A DNA stretch of 64,000 bases from Coccinella septempunctata (taxonomy: Eukaryota > Arthropoda > Insecta > Coleoptera > Coccinellidae). Position numbers and translations under genes: made by a program. The notes below the pieces were generated by a model that saw only the letters and a program-made list of their open reading frames with translations, was not told the origin of the DNA and ran no database searches. Of this stretch, positions 25,658 to 38,031 are shown in pieces. Location: the NCBI RefSeq assembly GCF_907165205.1, contig NC_058193.1:28409521-28473520 (forward strand), given 5' to 3'. How positions within the stretch are numbered: the stretch's first letter is position 1; the number at the start of each line of letters is the position of its first letter.

Positions 25658-28600
25658 TCACCCCCCAATTTCAGATGAATCTTCAGGTTTCAGCATCATC
25701 TTTGGATCTCTTGGTCCCATCAGTGGTTTACCAGGGGGCAAATTCAACATAGCGTCGTGCTGCTCTCGCTGTTGACGTTTCCGTTTCTTACTCCACAATT
25801 CGTGACAGTCTTGCCAAGTTGGTAGCTCAGGGGCGCTTATCCTGAAGGAGAGAAACAGCTCATGAATTTAAATCGATGGAAAACACTTAACATTTGAAAT
25901 AATGCATTACTACTACAAGTCAAGTAATCGCAACTTTTTTCACGAGATCCTACGGTTTACTGACACAAGCAAATAAATCTATGTACAGGGTGAGCAAAAT
26001 TTGTTGTCTACTGAGGGGATCTCGAGAACTATAGCAGCTAGACTCATTATTTAGCTCTTTTTTCCTGAGTAATCTAAATCTGAAAACAAAACCGGCCTAT
26101 CATTTCTAGATTTTGAGTTATAAAAAAAATTGAGATTTTGGGGATTTCCAAAAGTCTCCTTAACTTTTTTTCTTTCAAGTTACAAATCTGAAACTTGAAC
26201 CTTCTTAGGCACTTTTATAGGTAGAATCTACTGACAAAAGTTTTTTTTCCAATTCAAAAATAACAAATTCAATAAAAGTTTGCATTTAAAAAAACGGAAG
26301 TTCGCCTAATGATTCGAATTGACATAATATTCTACGTAAAAAAGTGCCTGTAGAAGGTTCAAATTTCAGATCTGTAACTTCAAAGACAAAAAATCTATGA
26401 GAACTTTTCGAAATCGATAAAATCTCACTTTTTGCTAATAACTCAAAAACGAAGAATCGTACAAGGCTACAGTTTTCACCATTCTTTGTTTCCCTGAAAA
26501 AGAGTTTGGAAATGTGTCATCCGTCTTCTTCTAGCTGCTATATTACTCCAGATCCCTTCAGTAGACAACCAATTTTGACCACCCTGTATATCCTATCTAT
26601 AGTAATTAATAAAATTGGAATGTCTGTAATTTTCAAATATCTGAATTTTTAAAAGTTTTTTGTATGTTATCTAAACATAATCAACACTTTTAGAAAAAAA
26701 CATTATATCAAAGCATTAAAAAATTCCTTATCTCCCACTTTAAACCCAAATGTGACCATTTTAGAATAGAAATCTATATCCGATAGTCTATTTTCAGCTC
26801 AACAAACTCGAAATTCTCAACCACTTACTGCTCGGGATTAATATTCTTGAGCCAAGGGGACTTTAGAGCATCTTCAGCCGTTATCCTTTTGTCAGGGTCA
26901 AGTTCCAGCATCTTATCTAAAAGTTCTAATGCAGAAGCGGGCATAAAAACGAAATCTTCTCTTATTCTTCTGCGATGCAACTTCTTGGGTTTCAACGTGT
27001 GGAAAAGGGGCAATTTTATTACCGAAGGCCAGACTGCCGGAGTGGGAGTTCCACAAAGTTTGGAAATCATTTCGAGCTGCATAACCTCTGCGTTGGCCTG
27101 AAAAGTTCACAAATCCAATAAAAAGTTGAAAAAAAAAAAACAATTGTGCCAAATTACGAAAACCAATTAAAATAGTTACCTGAAATAAGGGTTTCTTCAG
27201 GAATAGCTCTCCTAAAATACACCCGCAACTCCAAACGTCAATCGCTGGGCCATATCGTTCCTCTCCTAGCAATAACTCAGGTGGCCTATACCACAAAGTG
27301 ATAACTTTATTGGTGTAAGGACGCTGCCTGTCCTCAGCATTGTACAGTCTAGCCAGCCCAAAATCTGCAAGTTTGACTTCACCTCTGAAAAGAAACGTGT
27401 GAATAAACAACAATTTGAATCATTCAAAACCCAACACCTACTTGTTATTCATCAATATATTGCTGCACTTGATATCCCTGTGCAGAAAATTCTTTTTATG
27501 GCAATAATTCAATCCATCCAGAAGTTGTTTCATTATGCACGCGTTATTCAGTTCATTGAAGTCAACCAATCCTGATTCTAGAAGCCCCATCAGGTCGTGG
27601 TCCATATATTCGAAGACCAGATAAAATGATCCTTTATCCTAAAAACGGATCGTTAATAAAAATCATAGGGACACTCCACACGTCTACACCAACCTTCCTA
27701 AAATCGAGTGCATCTTGTTTATCAGTCACAATTTCCCTAAGATTCACTATGTTCTTGTGATTCAGCTGTCTCAGGATTTTTATTTCTCGAACTGCGGTTA
27801 TGGGGAAACCCTCTTTCTCGTTTTCTAATCTTACTTTTTTCAAAGCTACCAGTTCCTTGGCGGCTTTGTCTTTGGCTTTGTACACTTGACCGTAAGTACC
27901 TGCAAAACAGAATTTAAATGTGTGTCTTGTCTCGTTCAATATATAAGATGGCCTAGGACATCTTCAACACTTACCTTCTCCAATCTGTGCAATAACTTCG
28001 AACATATCGACGCATCTTTCGCCCCAATCTTTGCCGCACATAGTGGTCACGTTATTTCTGGATCCCCTTCGTTTGAGAATCTTCGGTCTCTTCAACTCTG
28101 GTTTAGGCGCTATTTTCTTCTCGTTGGCTTTCGAATCATTCCTAGGGGGTGTGGTTACGAGTTCGTCCCCACTCAGATCCTCGGTTCCTGGAACAACTGC
28201 CACGAGGATTAATTCAATGTTTTTCGAATTTTTCGTGCATCTTACCTGGGGGCATGGGTAAATTCATTATACTCTTTCTGGGAGGAGTCCTCGGTTTAGT
28301 AGGTGGTAGTGGAGGAGGAGCAGCTTTGACCGGACTGGGCGACCTACTAGGAGGCGACTCGATCGTTTCGAGCTCCGTATGGTCGATACCAGGCGGCAAC
28401 GGTAGATTTGTAACGCTCTTTGGTTTATTATTAGTGGAAACATCTGCGGCAGAATTACTATCCTCAACGATCTGAAATGGATGTTAGTGAAATACTAGTT
28501 AGGCGGTGGATCCACCATATCGGTAGATATTTTTCATTTGTGAAAACACCTGTTCATACTTTTTTGACAAATGCAACACAATTGTTAATACACAACACCA

Positions 28601-31600
28601 GATGAGTTGCAATAGTCCATTATCGCACATACAGACAACAACAAAAATAACATACACCTAAAAGACTAGTGATTTTTTCAAATTAAACCATTGAGTATCA
28701 TTAGGATCATATTTTCCGTCTGTTCCGATATTCCTGAACAGTACTGTCAGTATTTCAGAAACGATGCCTATTGGCCCAGTCGTTCGAGTTCTATTGTTAT
28801 TCGATTGCGGGCCAGTACTAACAGCAATATCGGAACAGGCCCTTTGAGTGTGTTTAATACGGAAACATATTCCTCTCCACATGGTATGTACAGGGTAGGC
28901 AAAATTTGTTGTCTATTGAGGGGATCTCCAGAACTATAAAAGCTAGAAGAAGAGGAAAACGGATGACACATTTCCGAGGTATTTTTCAGAGAAACAAAGA
29001 ATGGTGAAAACCGTAACCTTCTACAATTTTTCGTTTTCGAGTTATTAGCGAAAAATTAGATTTTGACGATTTCAAAAAGTTCTCATAACTTTTTTGTCTT
29101 TGAAGTTACAGATCTGAAAATTGAACCTTCTTAGGCACTTTTATAGGTAGAATCTACTGACAAAAGATTTTATTCGAATTCAAAAATAACAAATTCAATA
29201 AAATTTTACCTTTAAAAAAACAAAAGTTCGCCTAATGATTCGAAATGAAAAAAATATTTTGAGGTCGTCGGTAGATTCCACGTAGAAAAGTGCGTGTAGA
29301 AGGTTCAGGTTCAGATCTGTAACTTAAAAGACAAAAAAGTTATGAGAACTTTTCAAAATCGTCAAAATCTCATTTCTTGCTAATAACTCAAAAACGAAGA
29401 ATCGTAGGAAGCTACGGTTTTCACCATCTTTTTTTTCTCTGAAAAAGAATTCTAAGGTGCCATCCACTCTCCTCTAGCTCTTATAGTTATTGAGATCCCC
29501 TCAGTAGACAACGAATTTTGCCCACCCTGTACACCAGTACTGAAAATTTGATTAAAGTGTAAAAAGTAGGTTTTCTCTCCACTTAAACTTTTGAGCATCC
29601 TATATACAATTAGAAATAAATTCACACTTAGAAAACATGTTTCCTTACCTTACTGACATTATTTGGGGGCGTAACAGAGACGGGCTTCTCTGAGGGTTGT
29701 TGCACATTCGAAGGAGTCGAAGAGTCAGTCTGTTGCTCCAACGGTAATGAAATGTCACCTACTTCAGAGGGTATAGGAATATCGTCAATGTCCATAGGAA
29801 TCACAGTATTGCCATTATTATTCACAGCATGAGCACCATCGTTATTTGTTGTTAGATCAGTTACAATTTCTTGTTCTGGTTTTTTTTCAGATTTACTTTC
29901 TAATTCTTTTTCCAGCTTCTTGAGTTCCAATTCTCTCTTATGCCTGTCTTTCACCATTTCGGCGAATAAACTAGCGTCTGTTATTTTATTTTTAAGCTTA
30001 GAACTCTTGATGGAGTGTGGGGAGGGGCTCCTGTATTTGTTCCTAAGCAAGAAAAAATGATGATTTATGAAAAGTAAAGCAATAAGTTTAAAAATTGTAA
30101 GCTCTGTTGAAGCTGATTTATCGACTTGAAATGCAATATCCACGAATAAATCTGCCAAATATAACACAAAAGTTACCTGGTAGGCGTTCTTTCTCTATCC
30201 CTCCTAGGGGTTCTTGACCTCTTCTTTCGACTACTACGACTAGGGGACCTTGTATAATGCCTCTTATAACTTGGCGACCTAGATCGTCTTCTAGGTATCG
30301 GACTTCTACTTCTTGAATCCCTCCTACTCCTTTCTCTCTCTCGCCTGTGTTTTCTGTGACTGTCCCTATCGGATCTTCTTCGTTTGGTTGGTGTCACTGA
30401 TCGTCTACTACTAGGGGCATGATGGCGTAAGATTAAATCAGGACTGAAAAAGAAAATATTTGTCAAAAAGAAAATTAATGAATTGAACAAATATCCCTGT
30501 CATTCATTACGTCCACAAATTTTCGTTAAAAAATCTCATGCAATTTCCTAGATACGTCTAATGGAGACTTTGCGTGAGACACCCTGTATATTTATTTACA
30601 TTTTGCTATACCAAATATTTTGAATACTCTAAAACGATTGCAAGTTGTTGATAAAAATTTATTTGTAATCTAAATATTTTTTCACATCTGCCTTACATTC
30701 CATTGGGGTTTCTAGAAAACTCTCTAGAGAATAAACTACTGCACTTAAAACTCAATGAGGGCATTGCACAAGTTCAGATTCTTTAATGAAGTCAAACAGA
30801 TAGGTACAAAGATATTAACTTACAATGGAGGATATTGATCACACAATAGATCAGAAGCTTTAGGGGGTTACCATGATACTCACCAAAACAAACAAATTAC
30901 AGCAGATGCAATCATGTGAGACAAAAATATGATTTATCTATTCCTAAAAGTATTTTTCAACTGAATGTGCTTTCAACTAATACATTTATTTTATTCGAAA
31001 ATTTTACTCGAAGGCTTATCTAAGCTTTATTTGGGCATTTAAGGCCAGGTTGAACAGTTCAGGTTTAAGTGAAGATTTGAGTTGATCATAGATGAATTTT
31101 AACAGTTCTATTCAATTCTGTCAGGTTGAACTGGATGGATTTTGAATGAAATGATTCATTTCAAACAGTTCCACCTTTGAAAACATCCTGTATGTCCTTA
31201 TTGTGAAAGCATCAATATGCTTCATTTGTGACATATGAGATAATAAATTATTTAATTTTATGATTCGATTATAAGTTTCTGCTAAATATGAATGAATATT
31301 GAAGAGATATTGCTTACCTGTAGGGGTTTGCACGTGGTGAAACGCTAGGTAATGAAATGTGATCATCAACAATAATTGGAGAATTAGACCTAGCCATATT
31401 ATTGTGTTTGTGATGAATAGGAGGTGTATGTGGCGAATCTCGAACATGATAACTTTTATATGTAGGCTTAGGAGGAGGGGTCGCCGATCGGGGTGTTGGA
31501 GATCTCTCTTCAATAGGCTCAGGAGAAGCTATGTGACTATCATTTGACACAGGGGAGCATTCATCAATCTTATTGTCCATGAAAGACGTATTTTCTTTCT

Positions 31601-32699
31601 CCTTCTTGAGAACATCCTGTGGTTCCCAGTCTGACAAAGGCTCGGGATCTAAGCTCGAATTGATCTTCTTCAGTGCTCTAATCAACAATTTTCTTCTATT
31701 AGGAATGAACAAAATGCAGTTAGTATACAATAAAACTAAACTTCTAGCCGAAAAATAACTAAGATAAGAAAAAACATACTTTTGATGCATAGGTTACAAG
31801 TACTCAAACACTTATATGACTTACTTTGGTGATGGTCGGTCATCTACAGATCCACTGTCTTTGCTGGAAACGCTAGAACTCCTTGACCTATGCTTTGACT
31901 TTTTTTTCTTTTTTTTCCCCTTTTTATCCTTTTTGTGTTTCTTATCTTTTTTCTTTCTCTTTTTCCGATCAGTATCATAATCTATATAAGGTGGAGACCT
32001 CATTACTCTGTAGTTATTTGGAGAACTTTCTAGTAATTTCTTGTGCCTCAACTCATTTGAAGATGATTTAGATGAGACAGAAAGTTTTCTTTCTCGTGAA
32101 AGCAGTAGAGACGGTGAAGGAGATCTAGGAACCATAGATGGATCCAACCTATGAGACCTTCTCGCTGCAAATATAATAACTGGCATAAGTACATTGACAC
32201 AACAATAATTCAAGTCTCTCACTTCATCAAGGGAAGTATATGGGTAAGTGATTGAGAGAAAATAGAAACAATTTCTGTAGGGTGTGTAAAATTGATATAA
32301 AATATCAGAATACTGATCTTTCCTAAGTTTGGAGGCTAAAGTCAAGTTGAAAAGAAATCATACTCCCATCTCTAATAAAATGTACACAAACTTACCTGTT
32401 GGTGAATCTATCAGAGATTGTCTTCGATAAAGATATCCTTCATCTATGACTGGATAACGGTTATAACGACTACTTCTATTCATTATTTCTCCTTCATCAC
32501 TCTGTGATAAACTACCTTCTCCACTTTGTATTTCACCGGCTTCTGGTGCTGATAAGTCTTCCGAACTTACATCTGAATATTCAACTAGAGGTTTCACTGC
32601 AGAGCTATCGGGAGATTTACTTTGTTCATCTCTAGTTTTACGTTTTTTAGTTTTTTTAGGTTTGTCTTTGGCATGCTTACCATGTCTATTTTTTTCCAT
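25658..32699 (-). CDS. Cdk12: Cyclin-dependent kinase 12
   Basis: CDK12 with cyclin K phosphorylates Ser2 of the RNA polymerase II tail and supports long-gene and DNA-repair transcription. Exons: 32396-32699, 31825-32164, 31318-31695, 30177-30443, 29649-30042, 28246-28471, 27975-28196, 27694-27899, 27442-27638, 27180-27384, 26829-27097 and 25658-25841, giving 1063 residues. Exons 1-5 encode Lys- and Arg/Ser-rich tracts (RS domain, exon 4). Exon 6 is Pro-rich. The kinase spans exons 7-11: [31 protein letters not shown] (the PITAIRE-type helix), [18 protein letters not shown] and the T-loop [16 protein letters not shown]. Exon 12 gives the short tail ending ...[10 protein letters not shown]. 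Exon 7 has a second possible acceptor nine bases further in. The stop overlaps a donor-like GGGTGAGTG, so a longer isoform is possible. CDK13 is the only close alternative; insects usually carry one CDK12/13 gene. Confidence 0.96.
25983..26590. repeat. Foldback element H in CDK12 intron 11
   Basis: The left end GTACAGGGTGAGCAAAATTT pairs with the right end CCAATTTTGACCACCCTGTA. The next block GTTGTCTACTGAGGGGATCT is inverted at the right end. Most of the interior is also self-complementary. A sister copy lies at 28888-29533. Confidence 0.85.
28888..29533. repeat. Foldback element of the H family in CDK12 intron 5
   Basis: It begins GTACAGGGTAGGCAAAATTT and ends GAATTTTGCCCACCCTGTAC. It aligns over its length with 25983-26590, including the TCTTAGGCACTTTTATAGGT block. 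The two copies lie in different introns of one gene. Confidence 0.85.
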
Positions 32700-32817
32700 T
32701 TTATGACGAACTTATTTTATAATTGCACATAGTAATTTGTGCTGTTTTGCCTTGTAGGCAAAACGTTCCTACAAATTTACCATATTCAAATATTTCACTC
32801 AAATTGCATTCGTATCA

Positions 32818-32833
32818 TTTAGGTTAGGTTATG
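32818..32833. promoter_or_regulatory. TTAGG repeat upstream of CDK12
   Basis: TTTAGGTTAGGTTATG lies about 120 bases before the CDK12 start codon, a position like that of the TTAGG palindrome before CtIP. A role is inferred from position only. Confidence 0.35.
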
Positions 32834-34160
32834 TTGACATAAATGATGACTCGCGCCAATGTTGCCAAATCAACAATTAATTCTGGAATTTTAGGACAAA
32901 AACTTCCAAGACAAATCAAGTTCCACTCTACACACTGGACACACTCCCATTATTATTAGTAGACTGAAGAAAAAACAAATATCTACGTATATCCCCCTAG
33001 GATATAAAAAACTAAACTGATCAATTTTAAAAAATCCCAAAAAAATCATAATGGCTAAGAAATTTTTGAACATTTCTGGGCTCATGAAGTATGTGGGAGA
33101 AGAATTTCCAGAATATTTTTCATTCATCAGATCTTATGGGTACTATACGTTTAAATTAGAAAGAATTATATGTGTTTTCAATAAATTCACTCTGATCCAA
33201 TAAACTTCGCCAATATCATTCAATGCTTGGTAATTATCAAGATAAAATAGAGAGATATGAAGCTGAGGAAAAAAGGGTCAATAAAATCCAACGATTTACG
33301 GGAAAAAAATCACCGCTGGAATGAGCTATAGGCTTTCAAGAGTACAATTGACAACAACGGCGAATATGCCTAAAAGAGTGAATCGTGGAATCCAAAAGCA
33401 AGAAAATATATTTAGAATAATATTAGGATGATCAGTAATAACTGATAATGAAATTTTTTCAATTGAATAATTCAGTGAAGAACAATTTTTTTTATTTTGA
33501 CATGAATGACCTTGATTGAAAAGCTATGGCGATTACTCAAGGGTGGGTCTAAAATGGTTAGAATAAGTTAAAAAGAGGAAAAAAAGCTACTGCTAGTTAA
33601 TAGAATTATATCTAGGACTCACCTAAATTCCCACTTCACACCAGTCCATAATCACACTCAACATGGTTTTATACATTCACTAACTTAGTTATCTTATATG
33701 TTTGGTTCTCTGAAGCTCTTAATTTCTGAGAGGAATTCTCTCTTTTGGAGCTTTCTTCGCTCAGATATATAAAAAATAATATAAGAGAGATTTGTATGGA
33801 TTATTTTTATTATTTTAGAATTCGGGATGAAGCATATTGCATCTAATAATTGAAGATTATAGTTTAGTGCTGACCACTCCTATAAACAGGACGCCATTTT
33901 ATCATAGATTCGTTGCCGTATGCTGCTCTTCTCTTCCAAATGACGCGACTTCAAATTGTGACTTTTGCGATTGCGCATTGCACTTTAGGCATAGAATAAT
34001 GTAATATTATCATTTTTTTTTCAAACTCAAGTGATGAAGAAGAGAATGAACAAATTTATTTTTATCGACCTAAGATTTTACCATATGATTAAAATCATCA
34101 ATGAGTCGAGAAACAAAATAAAGAAAAAATCAAAAGTCGGGTGAAAAAAAAAACAGGTTG
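32834..34160. other. CDK12 upstream region, candidate promoter near 33870-33990
   Basis: A GC-richer patch at 33870-33990 includes ACGCCATTTTATC and GCGATTGCGCATTGC. On the minus strand a donor-like AATTTAG|GTGAGTCC ends near 33625. Together they could mark a non-coding first exon of CDK12 spliced to the ATG exon. The minus-strand frame at 32891-33127 has no known domain. Confidence 0.35.
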
Positions 34161-36538
34161 AAAATCACGGCTTTTTATTTTGTTTTTATCATTATGTTAA
34201 TTCCTTACAAACTAACAAAATTTGTACATGAATTCTACAATATGTTAATATAAAATTATAAAATTATTTTACACAATTGACACTATTGAAAACCCATTTT
34301 GTAGAAAAATGTGAAAATCATACAAAATGGGAATTTCAAAATAAATTCATTCTTCAAGAAACATATCAAAAATATAATTTCTACAAGAAAAGTAATAGAA
34401 GGTATTTCTTAATCTGAAAGTGAATCAGAACAATTTCCACTTTCCCTCAGAAATACCCCATTAGAAACCAATATGGTCTATAGATATTCATGAATATATC
34501 ACGGAAAACCTTAAAAGTACACAAGTATAATTTAATACATACATCAGAAACAATTTCTGATTGAACGAACTTAATATACCAAATTCATAGTGGAAGAAGA
34601 ATAGGTTTATCACAATATGATAAGTACCTTGCAGAAAATATAAAAAGAATTCATTCAAAAAGTAGACAGCAAAAATATTCTCTAGTAGAGGAAAACAAAG
34701 ATAGAAATTAAAATGGAAGATAAAACATTTTTCACACTAAAATTTCATAAAATACAATGAACCATCAGAAATTAAAACCCCGGATGTAAAACACAAAGTA
34801 TTTTATTTCCTGAATATAAAATACATTTTGGAAAAATTTATTATTGCTCTCGGTATAATTTTGTTAGAGGTATAGAAATTTTCCAATATTACTTCAGCTA
34901 TAAGGTTTGAATACAAAAATACACTCTAATGGAAGAAACATCATCTTGATAATCAGAAAATTCATACACCATTTTCAAAAATGTATTCCATAGTTTCAGA
35001 ATGTATTATTTATTTTGGAACAAAAATAATGATGTTCTACATGAGATTGTCCCAATACAATATCTATTCTAAATTTTTGAATGGTCCAATTTCATTTCTG
35101 CCTGATAGTACAAAAAATTCTTCTGTTGAGTACTCTAAATTTCGCGGATTTAAAAGAAAAATAGAATATAAATGTGTATATGTTAGTCAAAATCAATGCA
35201 ATATGCAATTCATAATCTAAATTGCAGCTCAAAACTGTCAGCTAGCCTGACCAATCCTAAACGTGGAATGTTCGGGAAAAACAGTGAATATTAAAGAAGA
35301 CTACATTTTATGGTTCTGTTTGTTATATCATCAAAATGTTTGCTAATTTTCACCAAAAATAAAATAAAACTGTTTGGTCTTATATTTTAAGTGGCCAGTG
35401 GAAGAAAACAACTTTTTCACTCACCATGTTTTACCATCTCAAATAATATTGAATCATAAATATTATGATTTATAATAAAAATTGAAAATTTATCATCTCA
35501 GTATGATTTTCAGCAAAACTTTTTCAATTAGATGGCAAATTTAATAAGTTTTTCATCTGATATATCATTTATTTTTTATCCCCAGCTGTTTGTGGCGACA
35601 CAGTACAATGTTATTTTTTTTTAATACAGCAGAGTATGTATTAATCATTAATAACACTATGAAAAAATTTTAATTTAAAATAATAATTGTGTCAATTATT
35701 TGTTTATATAACCATAAAATCTTTGGATCAAAACTACTGCTAAAAATTCAATAGTGATGATTTAGATGTAGCCCTATTCAAATTCAAAAGCTTAACCCTA
35801 ATTCAGTATTTCACTTATCATCAAATGCCTAGCACCTGAGATAATCACAAGAAAAAGTATGAATGATTCAGATTTTTTTTACTCATTCATGTAAGAGTCA
35901 CTGGTATATTGATTTTAAATATCAACTAGTTCATTTACAGCTGCATGAATATCCCGATTGAGACCTAGATAATTGAATTGGAATTTAAATAAACTTTCTG
36001 TATGGAATGAAAAACAATATATAGATTGAATATAAAAATAAATACATACATTAAAATTCGTGCTAAAAAAAAATATAAATGAAAAATAAGGAACATTTCT
36101 GGACAAATTTTTTTCTCATTCAGTTATATCTTTCTTAGAAATAAAACAGTGAGAAATTTCTAAATCACTTTTAATTGTATTCAACAGAAGAATCTGTAAA
36201 CTGATGTTACCCACAAAAACGGGATGATAAAAATTTAATTCAAACAGTTTTCAAATTTCTTGGAATCCCCATTAAATTGGACAACTGTTCAAAAAATATT
36301 GCACGGCTGGCAATTGTTAACTTTCATAAGATTTTACCAGCAAATACGATCATTTCATAAAAAAAAAACAGTCTTTACCTAACTCTGACCTAATACTATA
36401 TTATTATGAGATACATGGGCAGGAGAGAAAATACAATTATGTACAAGTATCACCAATGTTACACAGCTTCACTTTTCAATAGAGGTGTCATGTGACTCGG
36501 AAATGGGCATCTTGATTGCCAACTCTACTTACATTGAT
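34161..36538. other. AT-rich spacer, probably including the jumeau 3' UTR
   Basis: I see no gene. The plus-strand frame at 34981 and the minus-strand frame at 35915 are low-complexity and not recognisable. Several minus-strand AATAAA signals occur, so the 3' end of jumeau cannot be fixed. Confidence 0.4.
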
Positions 36539-38031
36539 TCAATTTTGTATGATGTAGGTCTTTCTTCGTTTGTTGTTCATTGTTCTTTCATATTCTAGGA
36601 GCTCTTTTTGTGCCAGCGCCACTTCCACTCGAAGCATCTCGTGATGATCTTCCATATCTTCGAATCCATCTTCAGCTACCTATAAGTGAATAATTACGAG
36701 TTAGATTGCTTCAATCAAGGTTTTTTATTTTCTCGAATAGTTAGACCTACCTGAATGTCATATTCATCATCTTCTTCATTTTTGACTTGTATATCTACAT
36801 ATTCATATTCAGCATTGATATTATTATCCACTTCTGCTTCTACTTCTTGTTCAGAGTCTGACTGTTCACTTTCAGCACTTCCGCAAGAGTCAACATAGGT
36901 ATCACTTTCATCATAGCTGCATGAGAATTTCATTTCCCCTCTCTCTAGGGCTTCCAAATGTTCTGTAAAATTCATTATTGAATAAGAGAATATTTCAAGG
37001 ATTTCTGAGATAAACTAGTGTATCTCAAACTTACCTGGATATACCATAGCCTTTTTGATAGCTGTGGGGTCTTTCTTAGACCACTTCTGTACTTCCTCAT
37101 CCATTTTACTGATTTTAGCAGGATTCATAGCCCATAAACATCCTTTTCTCTGAGCCCCATTAAGTGCAGGCTTTTCGATTTTCTCAAAACATTTATTTAG
37201 GGATAAATTATGCCTAACAGAGTTTTTCCATCCACTAGGGGCAGTTTTGAAATATGGGAAATGCTTACACATAAAGTTATATATTTCTGAGACAGGTAAG
37301 CTTCCACTATGACTATTTTTCAAAGCCATAGCTATCAAACAACTATAACTGTATGCTGGCTTAGGGTATGCTCTTTCATCATCATCAATAATAATCCTAT
37401 TATTATTGTTGAAATTTTTTTTGTTTGTGTGAGCAGGAACTACTGTTCTCACTGTAGTTATATTATTTACTTGGGTGATGTTAATTGGTTTAGTAACAGT
37501 ATTCCTGAATGTCAACACTGTAGGAGTTTTAGTTACTGGTTTTATTGCTGGCTTTGCAAGAATAGGAGTAACTTTGGTTATAGTTTTCAGTATTGGTTTT
37601 TCCTCTACATCATTCAAACTTCTGATCAAATCTTTCTTAACAACAGTAGTAGCTTCTTGTTTAATGGCTGATATTTTCAATATTGATGGTGAAAATGTCA
37701 AGTGACTCTCTTTCAGGGAGGGTGAAGGAGATCTAACATTCTGTGAAAGACTAACAAGGGGCATCACAGCATTAGGATTCACCATTGTGGTTCTGTCATC
37801 ACAACTGAAGTCCAAGTTGAGGCTTGAATTAGAGAGGTCTGAACTGGATGAAAACCATTTTATGTCTTGCACTTCCTCGAATTCTAGCGGAGGTAAATCA
37901 GAGAAATTGAAACTTGGAAAATCGCTATGTCCTCCGACCAAAGTTTCTATTTCAGATTTAATATCAATGTCTAACATATCTTGAAAGGAAATTGAATCTG
38001 TTGCACTCCAATAAAGATCCATTGTCGACAT
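36539..38031 (-). CDS. jumu: Forkhead transcription factor of the FoxN1/4 group, jumeau orthologue
   Basis: Jumeau is a nuclear winged-helix factor acting in chromatin, heart progenitors, neuroblasts and blood cells of flies. Exons: 37035-38031, 36751-36962 and 36539-36679, giving 449 residues. The forkhead domain lies at about 223-310: [19 protein letters not shown], then [20 protein letters not shown] (the recognition helix region), then [20 protein letters not shown]. After the domain, the segment [14 protein letters not shown] and an acidic stretch ([17 protein letters not shown]) match jumeau as I recall it. This separates it from the FoxN2/3-type CHES-1-like gene. The N-terminal 220 residues are Ser/Thr/Ile-rich. 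An acceptor (TTTTTTCCAG) 12 nt before the ATG shows that a non-coding exon lies upstream. Confidence 0.93.

Noticed and set aside
30481..30593. Lone ACACCCTGTATA end in CDK12 intron 3
   Set aside because: Only one terminus is visible and no partner arm could be found, so I did not call an element.
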